Below are positions 52,401 to 63,608 of a stretch of 64,000 nt of DNA, piece by piece; position 1 is the stretch's first letter, and the number at the start of each line of letters is the position of its first letter. Source of the stretch: Haberlea rhodopensis. Lineage: Eukaryota; Streptophyta; Magnoliopsida; Lamiales; Gesneriaceae. The stretch lies in assembly GCA_907163345.1 (NCBI GenBank), contig CAJQUN010000021.1:8680001-8744000 (forward strand), given 5' to 3'. Below the pieces are notes generated by a model. It saw nothing but the letters and a program-made list of their open reading frames with translations. It made no database searches and was not told the origin of the DNA. The position numbers and the translations under genes are program-made.

Positions 52401-55400
52401 TATTCATTCAATTATACGTCTTGAGTAAATCATTTTCTTGGTTGGAAGAAACTTTTGAGCATTTTTACAATTAAGCACGTTTTTTTTATTTTTTATTAAA
52501 TTTCGATTTCGTGCGAATATTCGAGTTATAGATATTGAGTACATCGTTTTCTTTGTTGGATGAAGATTTTATGCGAATGTTCGAGTATAAGTCTTGAGTA
52601 CATCATTTTTTTAGTTGTAATGAGATTTTGTGCTAATATTTGAGTAAATGTCTTTGTTAAAAAATTCAGTTCGTGGAATTTTAACATCAAAACTTGAGTA
52701 CATTTTCTCGGTTGGAAGATGATTTTCAGAAATTTTTCAAAATTACGAAAGTCTTTTGATTTTTTTAGAAATTTGGATTCCGTGCGAATATTTGATTATG
52801 TGTTTTGAATATATCATTTTTTTTGTTGGAAAAAGTGTTTGAGCATTTTTCAAAGTTTTCGGGCGTTTTTTATTTTTTTTCATAAATTTCTTTTTTGTGT
52901 GAATATTCGAGTACATGTCTTTGTAAACCAATTCAATTTGTGGAATTTTAACATCTAGTCTTGAGTACATCATTTTCATTATTTGGAGGAAGGTTTTGAG
53001 AAATTTTCAGAATTTCGTAGGTTTTTTTTTATTTTTTGATAAATTTTGATTTGCCCAAATATTCAAGTATTTATTTTGAGTAATACATCACTTTCTTAGT
53101 TGAAGAAATTATTAAGATAATTTCACAAATTACATATGTTTTTTGATTTTTTGATAAATTTCTATTTTGTGCGAGTATAGGACTTGAGTACATCATTTTC
53201 TTTGTTGGATGAAGATTTTGTGCGAATATTCGAGTATATGCCTTCGTAAACAAATTCTATTTGTGGAATTTTAACATCAAATCTTGAGTACATTTTCTTG
53301 GTTGGATGATGATTTTGAGAAATTTTCACAAATTACGTAAGTTTTTTGATTTTTTTAGAAATTTTGATTTCATGCGAATATTCGAGTATGTGTTTTGAAT
53401 ACATCATTTTCTTTGTTAGAAAAAGTGTTTGAGCAATTTTCACAGTTACAGACGTTTTTTTTTTATTTTTTAATTAGTTTCATTTCCATGTGAATGTTTA
53501 AGTATATGTCCTTCGTAAAGCAATTCAGATATTAGAATTTTAACATCTAGTCTTTTTATTACACCATTTTCTTATTTGGAAAGAAGGTTTTGCGAAATTT
53601 TCAGAATTTCGGAATTTTTTTTTTAATTTTTTGATAAATTTGGATTTGTCCAAATATTCAAGTATATATTTTGAGTATATCATTTTCTTAGATGGAAGAA
53701 GTATTAAGATATATTCAAAAATTACGTATGTTTTTTTTATTTTTTGATAAATTTATATTTTGTGTGAATATTCATTCAATTATATGTCTTGAGTAAATCA
53801 TTTTCTTGGTTGGAAGAAACTTTTGAGCAATTTTTACAATTAAGCACGTTTTTTTTATTTTTTATTAAATTTCGATTTCGTTCGAATATTCGAGTTATAG
53901 ATCTTGAGTACATCAGTTTTCTTTGTTGGATGAAGATTTTATGCGAATATTCGAGTATAAGCTCTTGAGTACATCATTTTTTTAGTTGTAATGAGATTTT
54001 GTGCTAATATTTGAGTAAATGTCTTTGTTAAAAAATTCAGTTGGTGGAATTTTAACATCAAAACTTGAGTACATTTTCTCGGTTGGAAGATGATTTTCAG
54101 AAATTTTTCAAAATTACGAAAGTCTTTGATTTTTTAGAAATTTGGATTCCGTGCGAATATTTGATTATGTGTTTGGAATATATCATTTTTTTTGTTGGAA
54201 AAAGTGTTTGAGCATTTTTCAAAGTTTCGGGCGTTTTTTTATTTTTTTTCATAAATTCTTTTTTGTGTGAATATTCGAGTACATGTCTTTGTAAACCAAT
54301 TCAATTTGTGGAATTTTTAACATCTAGTCTTGAGTACAACATTTTCTATTTGGAGGAAGGTTTTGAGAAATTTTCAGGAATTTCGTAGGTTTTTTTTTTT
54401 ATTTTTTGATAAATTTTGATTTTGCCCAAAATTCAAATATTTTGAGTACATCACTTCTTAGTTGGGAAGAAATTATTAAGATAATTTCACAAATTACATA
54501 TGTTTTTTGATTTTTTGATAAATTTCTATTTTGTGCGAGTATAGGACTTGAGCATCATTTTCTTTGTTGGATGAAGATTTTGTGCGAATATTCGAGTATA
54601 TGCCTTCGTAAACAAATTCTATTTGTGGAATTTTAACATCAAATCTTGAGTACATTTTCTTGGTTGGATGATGATTTTGAGAAATTTTCACAAATTACGT
54701 AAGTTTTTTGATTTTTTTAGAAATTTTGATTTCATGCGAATATTCGAGTATGTGTTTTGAATACATCATTTTCTTTGTTAGAAAAAGTGTTTGAGCAATT
54801 TTCACAGTTACAGACGTTTTTTTTTTATTTTTTAATTAGTTTCATTTCCATGTGAATGTTTAAGTATATGTCTTCGTAAAGCAATTCAGATATTAGAATT
54901 TTAACATCTAGTCTTTTTATTACACCATTTTCTTATTTGGAAAGAAGGTTTTTGCGAAATTTTCAGAATTTCGGAATTTTTTTTTTAATTTTTTTGATAA
55001 ATATGGATTTGTCCAAATTTCAAGTATATATTTTTGAGTATATCATTTTCTTAGATGGAAGAAGTTATTAAGATATATTCAAAAATTACGTATGTTTTTT
55101 TTGATTTTTTGATAAATTTCTATTTTGTGTGAATATTCATTCAATTATATGTCTTGAGTAAATTATTTTCTTGGTTGGAAGAAACTTTTGAGCAATTTTT
55201 ACAATTAAGCACGTTTTTTTTATTTTTATTAAATTTCGATTTCGTGCGAATATTCGAGTTATAGATCTTGAGTACATCGTTTTCTTTGTTGGATGAAGAT
55301 TTTATGCGAATATTCGAGTATAAGTCTTGAGTACATCATTTTTTTAGTTTGTAAGGAGATTTTGTGCTAATATTTGAGTAAATGGCTTTGTTAAAAAATT

Positions 55401-58400
55401 CAGTTGGTGGAATTTTAACTCAAATCTTGAGTACATTTTCTCGGTTGGAAGATGATTTTTAGAAATTTTTCAAAATTACGAAAGTCTTTTGATTTTTTAG
55501 AAATTTGGATTTCGTGCGAATATTTGATTATGTGTTTTGAATATATCATTTTATTTGTTGGAAAAAATGTTTAAGCATTTTCATAGTTTCGGGGGTTTTT
55601 TATTTTTTTCATAAATTTCTTTTTGTGTGAATATTCGAGTATATGTCTTTGTAAACCAATTCAATTTGTGGAATTTTAACATCTAGTCTGAGTACATCAT
55701 TATCTTATTTGGAGGAAAGTTTTGAGAAATTTTCAGAATTTCGTAGGTTTTTTTTTATTTTTTGATAATTTTGATTTGCCCAAATATTCAAGTATTTATT
55801 TTGAGTACATCACCTTTCTTAGTTGGAGAAATTATTAAGATAATTTCACAAATTACAAATGTTTATTTATTTTTTGATAAATTTCTGTTTTGTGCGAGTA
55901 TAGGACTTGAGTACATCATTTTCTTTGTTGGATAAGATTTTGTGCGAATATTCGAGTATATGTCTTCGTAAACAAATTCTATTTGTGGAATTTTATCATC
56001 AAATCTTGAGTACATTTTCTTGTTTGGAAGATGATTTTGAGAAATTTTAACAAATTACGTAAGTTTTTTGATTTTTTTAGAAATTTTGATTTCATGCGAA
56101 TATTCGATTATTTTTTTTTAATACATCATTTTCTTTGTTAGAAAAAGTGTTTGAGAAATTTTCACAGTTACAGATGGTTTTTTTATTTTTTTTTCATTAG
56201 TTTTAATTTTCGTGTGAATGTTTAAGTATATGTCTTCGTAAAGAAATTCAGATATTTGAATTTAACATCTATGCTTTTTCGTACACCATTTCTTATTTGG
56301 AAAGAAGGTTTTGCGAAATTTTCAGAATTTCGGAAGTTTTTTTTTTTTTTTGATAAATTTCGATTTGTCCAAATATTCAAGTATATATTTGAGTATATCA
56401 TTTTCTTAGATGGAAGATGTTTATTAAAATATTCAAAAATTACTTATGTTTTTTTTATTTTTTGATAAATTTCTATTTTGTGTGAATATTCATTCAAGTA
56501 TATGTCTTGAGTACATCATTTTCTTGGTTGGAAGAAACTTTTGCGCAATTTTTACAATTAAGCACGGTTTTTTATTTTTTAATAAATTTCGATTTCGTGC
56601 GAATATTCGAGTTATAGATCTTGAGTACATCATTTTCTTTGTTCGATGAATATTTTATGCGAATATTCGAGTATAAGCCTTGAATACATCATTTTCTGAG
56701 TTGTAAGGAGATTTTGTGCGAGTATTCGAGTATATGTCTTCGTAAACAAATTCTATTTGTGGAATTTTAACATCAAATCTTGTGTACATTTTCTTGGTTG
56801 GATGAAGATTTCGAGAAATTTTCACAAATTATGTAAGTTTTTTTATTTTTTAAGAAATTTTGATTTCATGCGAATATTCGAGTATGTGTTTTGAATACAT
56901 CATTTTCTTTGTTAGAAAAGTGTTTGAGCAATTTTCACAGTTACAGACGTTTTTTTATTTATTTTTCATTAGTTTCATTTCTGTGTGAATGTTTAAGTAT
57001 ATGTCTTCGTAAAGCAATTCAGATATTAGAATTTTAACATCTGGTCTTTTTTTTACACCATTTTCTTATTTGGAAGGAAGGTTTTGCGAAATTTTCACAA
57101 TTTCGAAAGTTTTTGTTTTAAAATTTTTTGATAAATTTCGATTTGTCCAATATTCAAGTTATATTTTTGAGTATATCATTTTCTTAGATGGAAGAAGTTA
57201 TTAAGATATATTCAAAAATTACGTATGTTTTTTTTATTTTTTGATAAATTTCTATTTGTGTGAATATTCATTCAAGTATGTCTTGAGTACATCATTTTCT
57301 TGGTTGGAAGAAACTTTTGAGCAATTTTTACAATTAAGCACGTTTTTTGATTTTTTAATAAATTTCGATTTCGTGCGAATATTCGAGTTATAGATCTTGA
57401 GTACATCATTTTCTTTGTTGGATGAAGATTTTATGCGAATATTAGAGTATAAGCCTTGAGTAAATCATTTTCTTAGTTAGTTGTAAGGAGATTTTGTGCT
57501 AATATTTGAGTAAATGTCTTTGTAAAAAATTCTGTTTGTGGAATTTTAACATCAAATCTTGAGTACATTTTCTCGGTTCGAAGGTGATTTTAAGAAATTT
57601 TCCCCAAATTACGAAAGTCTTTTTGATTTTTTAGAAATTTTGATTTCGTGTGAATATTTGATTATGTGTTTTGAATACATCATTTTTTCTTTGTTGGAAA
57701 AAAGTGTTTGAGCAATTTTTATAGTTAAGGGCGTTTTTTATTTTTTTCATAAATTTCTTTTTTGTGTGAATATTCGAGTATATGTCTTTGTAAACCAATT
57801 CAATTTGTGGAATTTTAACATCTAGTACTGAATACATCATTTTCTTATTTGGAGGAAGGTTTGAGAAATTTTGAGAATTTCGTAGGTTTTTTTATTTTTT
57901 GATAAATTTTGATTTGTCCAAATTCAAGTATTTTATTTTGAGTACACCACTTTCTTAGTTGGAAGAAATTATTAAGATAATTTCACAAATTACATATGTT
58001 TTTTGATTTTTTGATAGATTTATATTTTGTGCAAATATTCGAGTATAAGACATCTTTTTCTTTGTTGGATGAAGTTTTTGTGCGAATATTCGAGTATATG
58101 TCTTCGTAAACAAATTCTATTTGTGGAAATTTTAACATCAAATCTTGAGTACATTTCTTGGTTGGATGATGATTTTCACAAATTACGTAAGTTTTTTGGA
58201 TTTTTTTTAGAAATTTTGATTTCATGCGAATATTCGAGTATGTGTTTTGAATACATCATTTTCCTTTTGTTAGAAAAACTGTTTGAGCAATTTTCACAGT
58301 TACATACGTTTTTTATTTTTTTTCATTAGTTTCATTTCCGTGTGAATGTTTAAGTATATGTCTTCGTAAGCAATTCAGATATTACAATTTTAGCATCTAG

Positions 58401-60537
58401 TCTTTTTAGTGCACCATTTTTCTTATTTGGAAGAAGGTTTTGCGAAATTTACAGAATTTTGGAAGTTTTTTTTTAATTTTTTGATAAATTTCGATTTGTC
58501 CAAATATTAAAGTATATATTTTTGAGTATATCATTTTCTTAGATGAAGAAGTTATTAAGATATATTCAAAAATTACGTATGTTTTTTTTATTTTTTTGAT
58601 AAATTTCTATTTTGTGTGAATATTCATTCAAGTATATGTCTTGAGTACATCATTTTCTGGTTGGAAGAAACTTTTGAGCAATTTTGACAATTAAGCACGT
58701 TTTTTGAGTTTTTAATAAATTTCGATTTCGTGCGATATTCGAGTTATAGATCTTGAGTACATCATTTTCTTTGTTGGATGAAGATTTTAAGGAGAATATT
58801 GAGTATAACCTGAGTTAACGTACATCATTTCTAAAGTTTTAAGGAGATTTTGTGCTAATATTTGAGTAAATGTCTTTGTAAAAAAATTCAGTTTGTGGAA
58901 TTTTAACATCAAATCTTGAGTACATTTTCTCGGTTGGAAGATGATTTTAAGAAATTTTCACAAATACGAAAGTCTTTTGATTTTTTTTAGAAATTGGATT
59001 TCGTGTGAATATTTGATTATGTGTTTTGAATACACATTTTCTTTGTTGGAAAAAGTGTTTGAGCAATTTTCATAGTTACTACCGTTTTTTATTTTTTTTC
59101 ATAAATTTCTTTTTTTTGTGAATATTCGAGTATATATCTTTGTAAACCATTCAATTTGTGGAATTTTAACATCTAGTCTTGAGTACATAATTTTTCTTAT
59201 TTGGAGAAGGTTTTGAGAATTTTTAAGAATTTCGTAAGGTTTTTTTTATATTTTGATAAATTTTGATTGCCCAATATTCAAGTATTTATTTTGAGTACAC
59301 ACTTTCTTAGTTGGAAAAATATTAAGATAATTTCACAAATACATATGTTTTTTGATTTTTTGACAAATTTCATTTTGTGCGAATATTCGAGTATAATGTC
59401 TTTCGTAAACAATTCTATTTGTGGAATTTTAACATCAATCTTGAGTAACATTTTCTTGATTGGATGATGATTTTGAGAAATTTTCATAAATACATAAGTT
59501 TTTGATTTTCTTTAGAATTTTAAAATTTGATTTCATGCGAATATTCGAGTATGTGTTTTGAATACATCATTTTCTTTGTTAGAAAAAGTTTTGTGAAATT
59601 TTCACAGTTACAGACGTTTTTTTATTTATTTTCAATTAGTTTCATTTCCGTGTGAATGTTTAAGTATATGTCTCGTAAATCAATTCAAATATTAGAATTT
59701 TAACATCTGGTCTTTTATTACACCATTTTCTTATTTGGAAAGAAGTTTTGCGAAATTTTCAGAATTTCAGAAGTTTTTTTTTTTTAATTTTTTCATAATT
59801 TCGATTTGTCCAAATATTCAAGTATATATTTTTGGTATATCATTTTCTTAGATGAAGAAGTTATTAAGATATATTCAAAATTACATATATTGTTTTTTAT
59901 TTCTTTATATAAATTTCTATTTTGTGTGAATATTCATTCAAGTATATGTTTGGAGTACATCATTTTCTTGGTTGGAAGAACTTTTGAGCAATTTTTACAT
60001 TTAAGCACGTTTTTTGAGTTTTTAATAAAATTTTGATTTTCGTGTGATAATCGAGTTATAGATCTTGAGTACAATCATTTTTTCTTTGTTGGATGAAGAT
60101 TTTATGAGAATATTCGAGTATAAGCCTTGAGTACATCATTTTTTTAGTTGTAAGGAGATTTTGTGGCTAATTTTGAGTAAATGTCTTTGTAAAAAAATTC
60201 AGTTTGTGGATTTTTAACATCTATCTTGAGTACATTTTCTCTTGGAAGATGATTTTCAGAAATTTCCCAAATTACGAAAGTCTTTTGATTTTTTAGAAAT
60301 TTGGATTTCGTGCGAATATTTGATTAGGTTTTGAATACACTTTTCTTTGTTGGAAAAAGTGTTTGAGCAATTTTCATAGTTTCGGGCGTTTTTTATTTTT
60401 TTTCATAAATTTTTTTTTTTTGTATGAATATCGAGTATATGTCTTTGTAAACCAATTCAATTTTGTTGAATTTTACATCTATCTTGAGTACATCATTTTC
60501 TTATTTGGAGGAAGTTTTTGAGAAATTTTCAGTTTTT
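43441..60537 (-). repeat. Satellite HOR array, block B4, mainly 1.30-1.37 kb units
   Basis: The inverted satellite continues up to the assembly gap. The subunit carrying TTCTTGGTTGGATGATG recurs near 45250, 46548, 47906, 49268, 50562, 51930, 53299 and 54660. Units are therefore about 1294-1369 bp and the 2572-bp dimer is gone. From about 53 kb, and strongly after 58.7 kb, copies carry many isolated single-base gains and losses, for example AAGTATTAAG, TTTTCAGGAATTTCG and GTTGGGAAG. The 100- to 150-codon minus frames here, for example 45867-46319, are satellite translations with no protein family. No genes are seen. Confidence 0.92.
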
Positions 60538-61037
60538 NNNNNNNNNNNNNNNNNNNNNNNNNNNNNNNNNNNNNNNNNNNNNNNNNNNNNNNNNNNNNNN
60601 NNNNNNNNNNNNNNNNNNNNNNNNNNNNNNNNNNNNNNNNNNNNNNNNNNNNNNNNNNNNNNNNNNNNNNNNNNNNNNNNNNNNNNNNNNNNNNNNNNNN
60701 NNNNNNNNNNNNNNNNNNNNNNNNNNNNNNNNNNNNNNNNNNNNNNNNNNNNNNNNNNNNNNNNNNNNNNNNNNNNNNNNNNNNNNNNNNNNNNNNNNNN
60801 NNNNNNNNNNNNNNNNNNNNNNNNNNNNNNNNNNNNNNNNNNNNNNNNNNNNNNNNNNNNNNNNNNNNNNNNNNNNNNNNNNNNNNNNNNNNNNNNNNNN
60901 NNNNNNNNNNNNNNNNNNNNNNNNNNNNNNNNNNNNNNNNNNNNNNNNNNNNNNNNNNNNNNNNNNNNNNNNNNNNNNNNNNNNNNNNNNNNNNNNNNNN
61001 NNNNNNNNNNNNNNNNNNNNNNNNNNNNNNNNNNNNN
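60538..61037. other. Assembly gap, 500 N
   Basis: Exactly 500 undetermined bases, the usual placeholder for a gap of unknown size. The satellite is present up to the left edge and absent on the right, so the true end of the array lies in the gap. Confidence 0.99.
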
Positions 61038-61081
61038 TCAAATTCTGAAATCACCATTAATTTTTTCAAAATTCTATCCTC

Positions 61082-61273
61082 GGCGATCGATCGCCACCTT
61101 AAATTTTTCAGACAGATTATATAAGCGGTCGATCGCGATAAACCACCGATCGATCCCCATTAAAATTTTCGGGCAGAACACTTTTGTGATCGATCGCTGA
61201 AATTCAGCGATCGATCGCCGCTTAAGGAATTTTCCTCGCGATCGATCGGTGCAATTCTTTGCGATCGATCGCG
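61082..61273. repeat. Cluster of seven GATCGATC-type palindromes
   Basis: Cores lie at about 61082-61095 (perfect GGCGATCGATCGCC), 61125-61137 (GCGGTCGATCGCG), 61146-61158, 61186-61199, 61206-61220, 61237-61250 and 61261-61273. The flanks of the cores vary while the GATCGATC centre is kept in nearly all, and spacing is irregular (about 20-43 bp). The 14-bp form is identical to the four copies at 12877-12975. The host sequence is not recognised; it may belong to a retroelement leader or LTR. Confidence 0.8.
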
Positions 61274-61939
61274 AATCCCCGAAACACGAGAACAATCACC
61301 ATTTTCATACCATCAACCTTCATTAACCCAACACACTTCAATTCAAAATCCCCCCCCACATACACAAGTTCAAAGTAGACACAATCAACTCAACTAACTC
61401 CAAAATAGGATGAAAACACATCAAAAGCTACTTGATGAACAAACCCCAGGAACTCTAACATTACAAAGTTTCTTTAAAGGCAACTAAAGTAAACTTACAC
61501 ACACTTCACCAACTCAAACAAATACCATCTAAACACAAAAGTAACTTACCACCAAGATTTTCTTTGAAGAAACAAGTTACCAAAGTTTGAGCTTAAAGGA
61601 AAGGAAAGTTGGCGTTGAGTTGGTGATGGAGGAGAAGGAAAGATGAATTGTGTGGTGGTGTTTGAACACCAAATGCTAACCAAGTAAATATCAAGTACTA
61701 TTGTTGCATTTAAACCCTTTCCAACAATGCAATAAATGAAAAGTCCCCCACCATAATATTTTTACCCAAAGCATACTTGAAATAACTGCACTTGAATCCT
61801 TGGCTCAAACTCGATTATTAAATTGAGAAGTCATCTCTCAATCCCGCATATCACACTAATTCGATTAAAAAATCATAAAAAGAGAATCGAGCATTGCAAT
61901 AGACCTGCTCTACTGGAACAAAGCAGCAGTCTTACAAAA
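61274..61939 (-). other. Unassigned, possibly retroelement LTR or leader sequence
   Basis: No gene is seen. On the minus strand, AGGGTTTAAATGCAAC near 61720 is followed by CACCACCACACAATTCATC and a pyrimidine-rich stretch. Then comes GGTGGTAAGTTACTTTTG near 61545-61560, a good match to a plant 5' splice site. This order (TATA-like site, leader, donor) suits a promoter with a spliced leader or an LTR R-U5 region, but there is no coding sequence to confirm it. The plus-strand 112-codon frame starting at 61823 extends into the neighbouring LTR and is not a gene. Confidence 0.3.
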
Positions 61940-62770
61940 ACAGCCCAAAAACAGAATATGATTGTTGCAATGCTTGAAAGCTTACCAAAACTGTCACAAC
62001 GGCTATATTCTTATATGAAACGTATATATCATTATTTGGGGCGCTATTATATACAAGTTTGGAACTCTCAAGAAACTGCTGATGATGATTTGATAGCTTG
62101 TCCAAGCATTCAAAGCAACCCATTTGGATTAAAATGTGAACTTCAAAGGCAAATCTGCTAAATGAAGAGCAACACCCAAAACCGTTGGCACATCTTTCAA
62201 GTTTATATCAGATCTGCTACACAAGATCATTTGTGCCTTTGTATTCACTCTATTCATTGTATTTGTGAAGTTAAAATAGAAGAGTGAATACCATTGTAAC
62301 ATTTATTGATTTTCCACAACTGGTGAGAGTCGTTCTTGCATGTGACTCTAAAAACATGTCTTGAGATTTGTGTGCGCTAGGAGTTTAGGCTATCTTTATG
62401 GTATTAGCTAAGGTGTTGTACAACGGATTGTATTTACTCAAAGTCTTCTAGTGATCATTCCATGAGATGGAAGGGGAGACGTAGAAGATTACACAAACAA
62501 CCTTCGAACTTCCAGAAACAAAACTTTGTCATTTACTTTTTTGCAGTTATTTACCTTAGCTGTTTTTACATATTTTCTTGCACACCTTTAAAATCTCTTC
62601 AAATGTTTGATCGGTTATAGAGCGGGTTATCTCGAGTGCCTTCCGCTCGATTTTGAAACAAACCTCGATATAATCTATCGGTTGCAATTATTTCAAGACG
62701 CGAGCTATTGAAGCTCAAGTTGGCTGAACTCGCATTTAGATTGTCACCCACCCCCGAATCCATCCTAACA
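61940..62770 (+). mobile_element. Partial LTR of the same copia family as the 26.9 kb solo LTR
   Basis: In reverse-complement comparison this matches about 26892-27690. Shared landmarks are AACGTATATATCATTA followed by TTGGGG, the TATA region, GGAGACGTAGAAG, ACTTCCA, GAGCGGGTTAT, GAGCTATTGAAGCTCAAGTTGG and the end CACCCACCCCCGAATCCATCCTAACA (compare CACCCACCCCCGAAATCGATCCTGACA in the solo LTR). The 3' terminal CA is at 62770. Divergence is clearly higher than within the satellite, with many substitutions and small indels. Left of about 61940 similarity fades, so the copy is 5'-truncated or too diverged to follow. No primer-binding site follows 62770, so this is a solo or 3' LTR remnant. Confidence 0.8.
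62044..62054 (+). promoter_or_regulatory. TATA box of the partial LTR
   Basis: CTATTATATAC corresponds in position to CTATATATAC of the solo LTR on its minus strand. One inserted T makes it a weaker match. Confidence 0.5.
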
Positions 62771-63188
62771 GCGTCAAATAAAAAATCTCAAACTCTAATA
62801 GCAATCAAAAGGACACAATGTAATCAGTTGATGCATGTAATATACATGCACCACTAGGTAATTCATGACATTATATCATGGAGGTAACACCATCTTATCA
62901 TCAAAGTTCAAAAATTATCAAGCTTAAACAAGAAGGCAATGGCATTAAATATGAAATTCCACTTTATAATCTTCATATTGGAAGTTATATTCGATGGAAA
63001 TCAAAGTTGAAAAAATAACATCTGAAATTTGCTACAAAAAGTTTTTTTAAAATAAAGAGACCTTTTAACAACGCATAATGTGCACCAAAATTGAAATAAA
63101 AATTTAATGTTAATTGAAGCCAACAATCACATATAAACAGTAAAAAAAAAATCAAATAAAGAAGAAGAGAACATAAATGAAGCAAATT
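62771..63188. other. AT-rich spacer, no gene seen
   Basis: Non-satellite sequence right of the LTR remnant. It contains the inverted repeat TGCATGT/ACATGCA (62832-62838 and 62844-62850) with a 5-base loop. The short minus-strand frame at 62985-63185 is a hydrophobic, T-rich artefact with no recognised domain. Confidence 0.5.
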
Positions 63189-63269
63189 TCATGTTTCTCC
63201 TTCTGATTTGCAGAGCATGCCCATTTCCTCCTCGAATCGGTGGAAGCCATGATGGCGTTCGTCAGCCAT
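63189..63269 (-). CDS. Small doubtful ORF starting MADERHHGF
   Basis: A 26-codon frame starts at 63269 in good plant context (GACCATGGCTGACG) and ends at an in-frame TGA. It reads MADERHHGFHRFEEEMGM and then LCKSEGET. The same frame stays open upstream to an ATG at 63500, but the internal start has much the better context. A TATA-like CTTATAAGTC lies about 75 bp upstream on the minus strand. The His/Glu-rich start vaguely recalls the N-termini of small plant stress proteins (ASR or dehydrin type), but no diagnostic domain follows, so no function is assigned. It may be the first exon or a fragment of a gene, or chance. Confidence 0.2.
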   Translation of the reverse strand: MADERHHGFHRFEEEMGMLCKSEGET

Positions 63270-63549
63270 GGTCACGCGGTGAAATTTTGGAAGAATAACG
63301 TGAGAAAGAAAATAACAGGTGTAATTAAATGAAATTAGGAAAGACTTATAAGTAGAGGAATACGAAATTGGATTATTTGAAGAAGTTTTTTGCAAGAAGT
63401 ATTTTGGTTGGAAAGAAAATATTTTGGATGATGTAATTTCTGAAAGATGTTTTGGGATACCCCATGCAATTTCTCTTTTAATTTTTCCTTTGATTATCAA
63501 TTATTGTTGTATAGTTCCAAGAAAATACTGATTGTGCATGTGTGGGTAG

Positions 63550-63550
<1 letters not shown>

Positions 63551-63604
<54 letters not shown>

Positions 63605-63608
63605 ATAC
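63551..63608. repeat. (TA)n microsatellite
   Basis: An almost uninterrupted TA dinucleotide run of about 58 bp with small breaks (AAA near 63558 and a TT step near 63592). Confidence 0.95.

Noticed and set aside
21941..60537. Reading the whole block as a separate satellite family
   Set aside because: Its reverse complement matches block A subunit by subunit, so it is the same family in inverted orientation.
1..60537. Calling the array centromeric
   Set aside because: HORs and LTR insertions fit a centromere, but they also fit pericentromeric or subtelomeric heterochromatin. No telomere repeat, recognisable CENP-B-like box or chromatin evidence is visible in the sequence.
60463..61200. Long frames of 170-245 codons across 60.5-61.2 kb
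   Set aside because: They are created by the 500-N gap being read as open codons.
61823..62161. Plus-strand frame of 112 codons
   Set aside because: It lies mostly in the partial LTR, over its TATA region, and the equivalent stretch of the solo LTR is not open in the same way.
62985..63185. Minus-strand hydrophobic 66-codon frame
   Set aside because: It is T-rich AT DNA that reads as Phe/Leu codons. No start context or homology.
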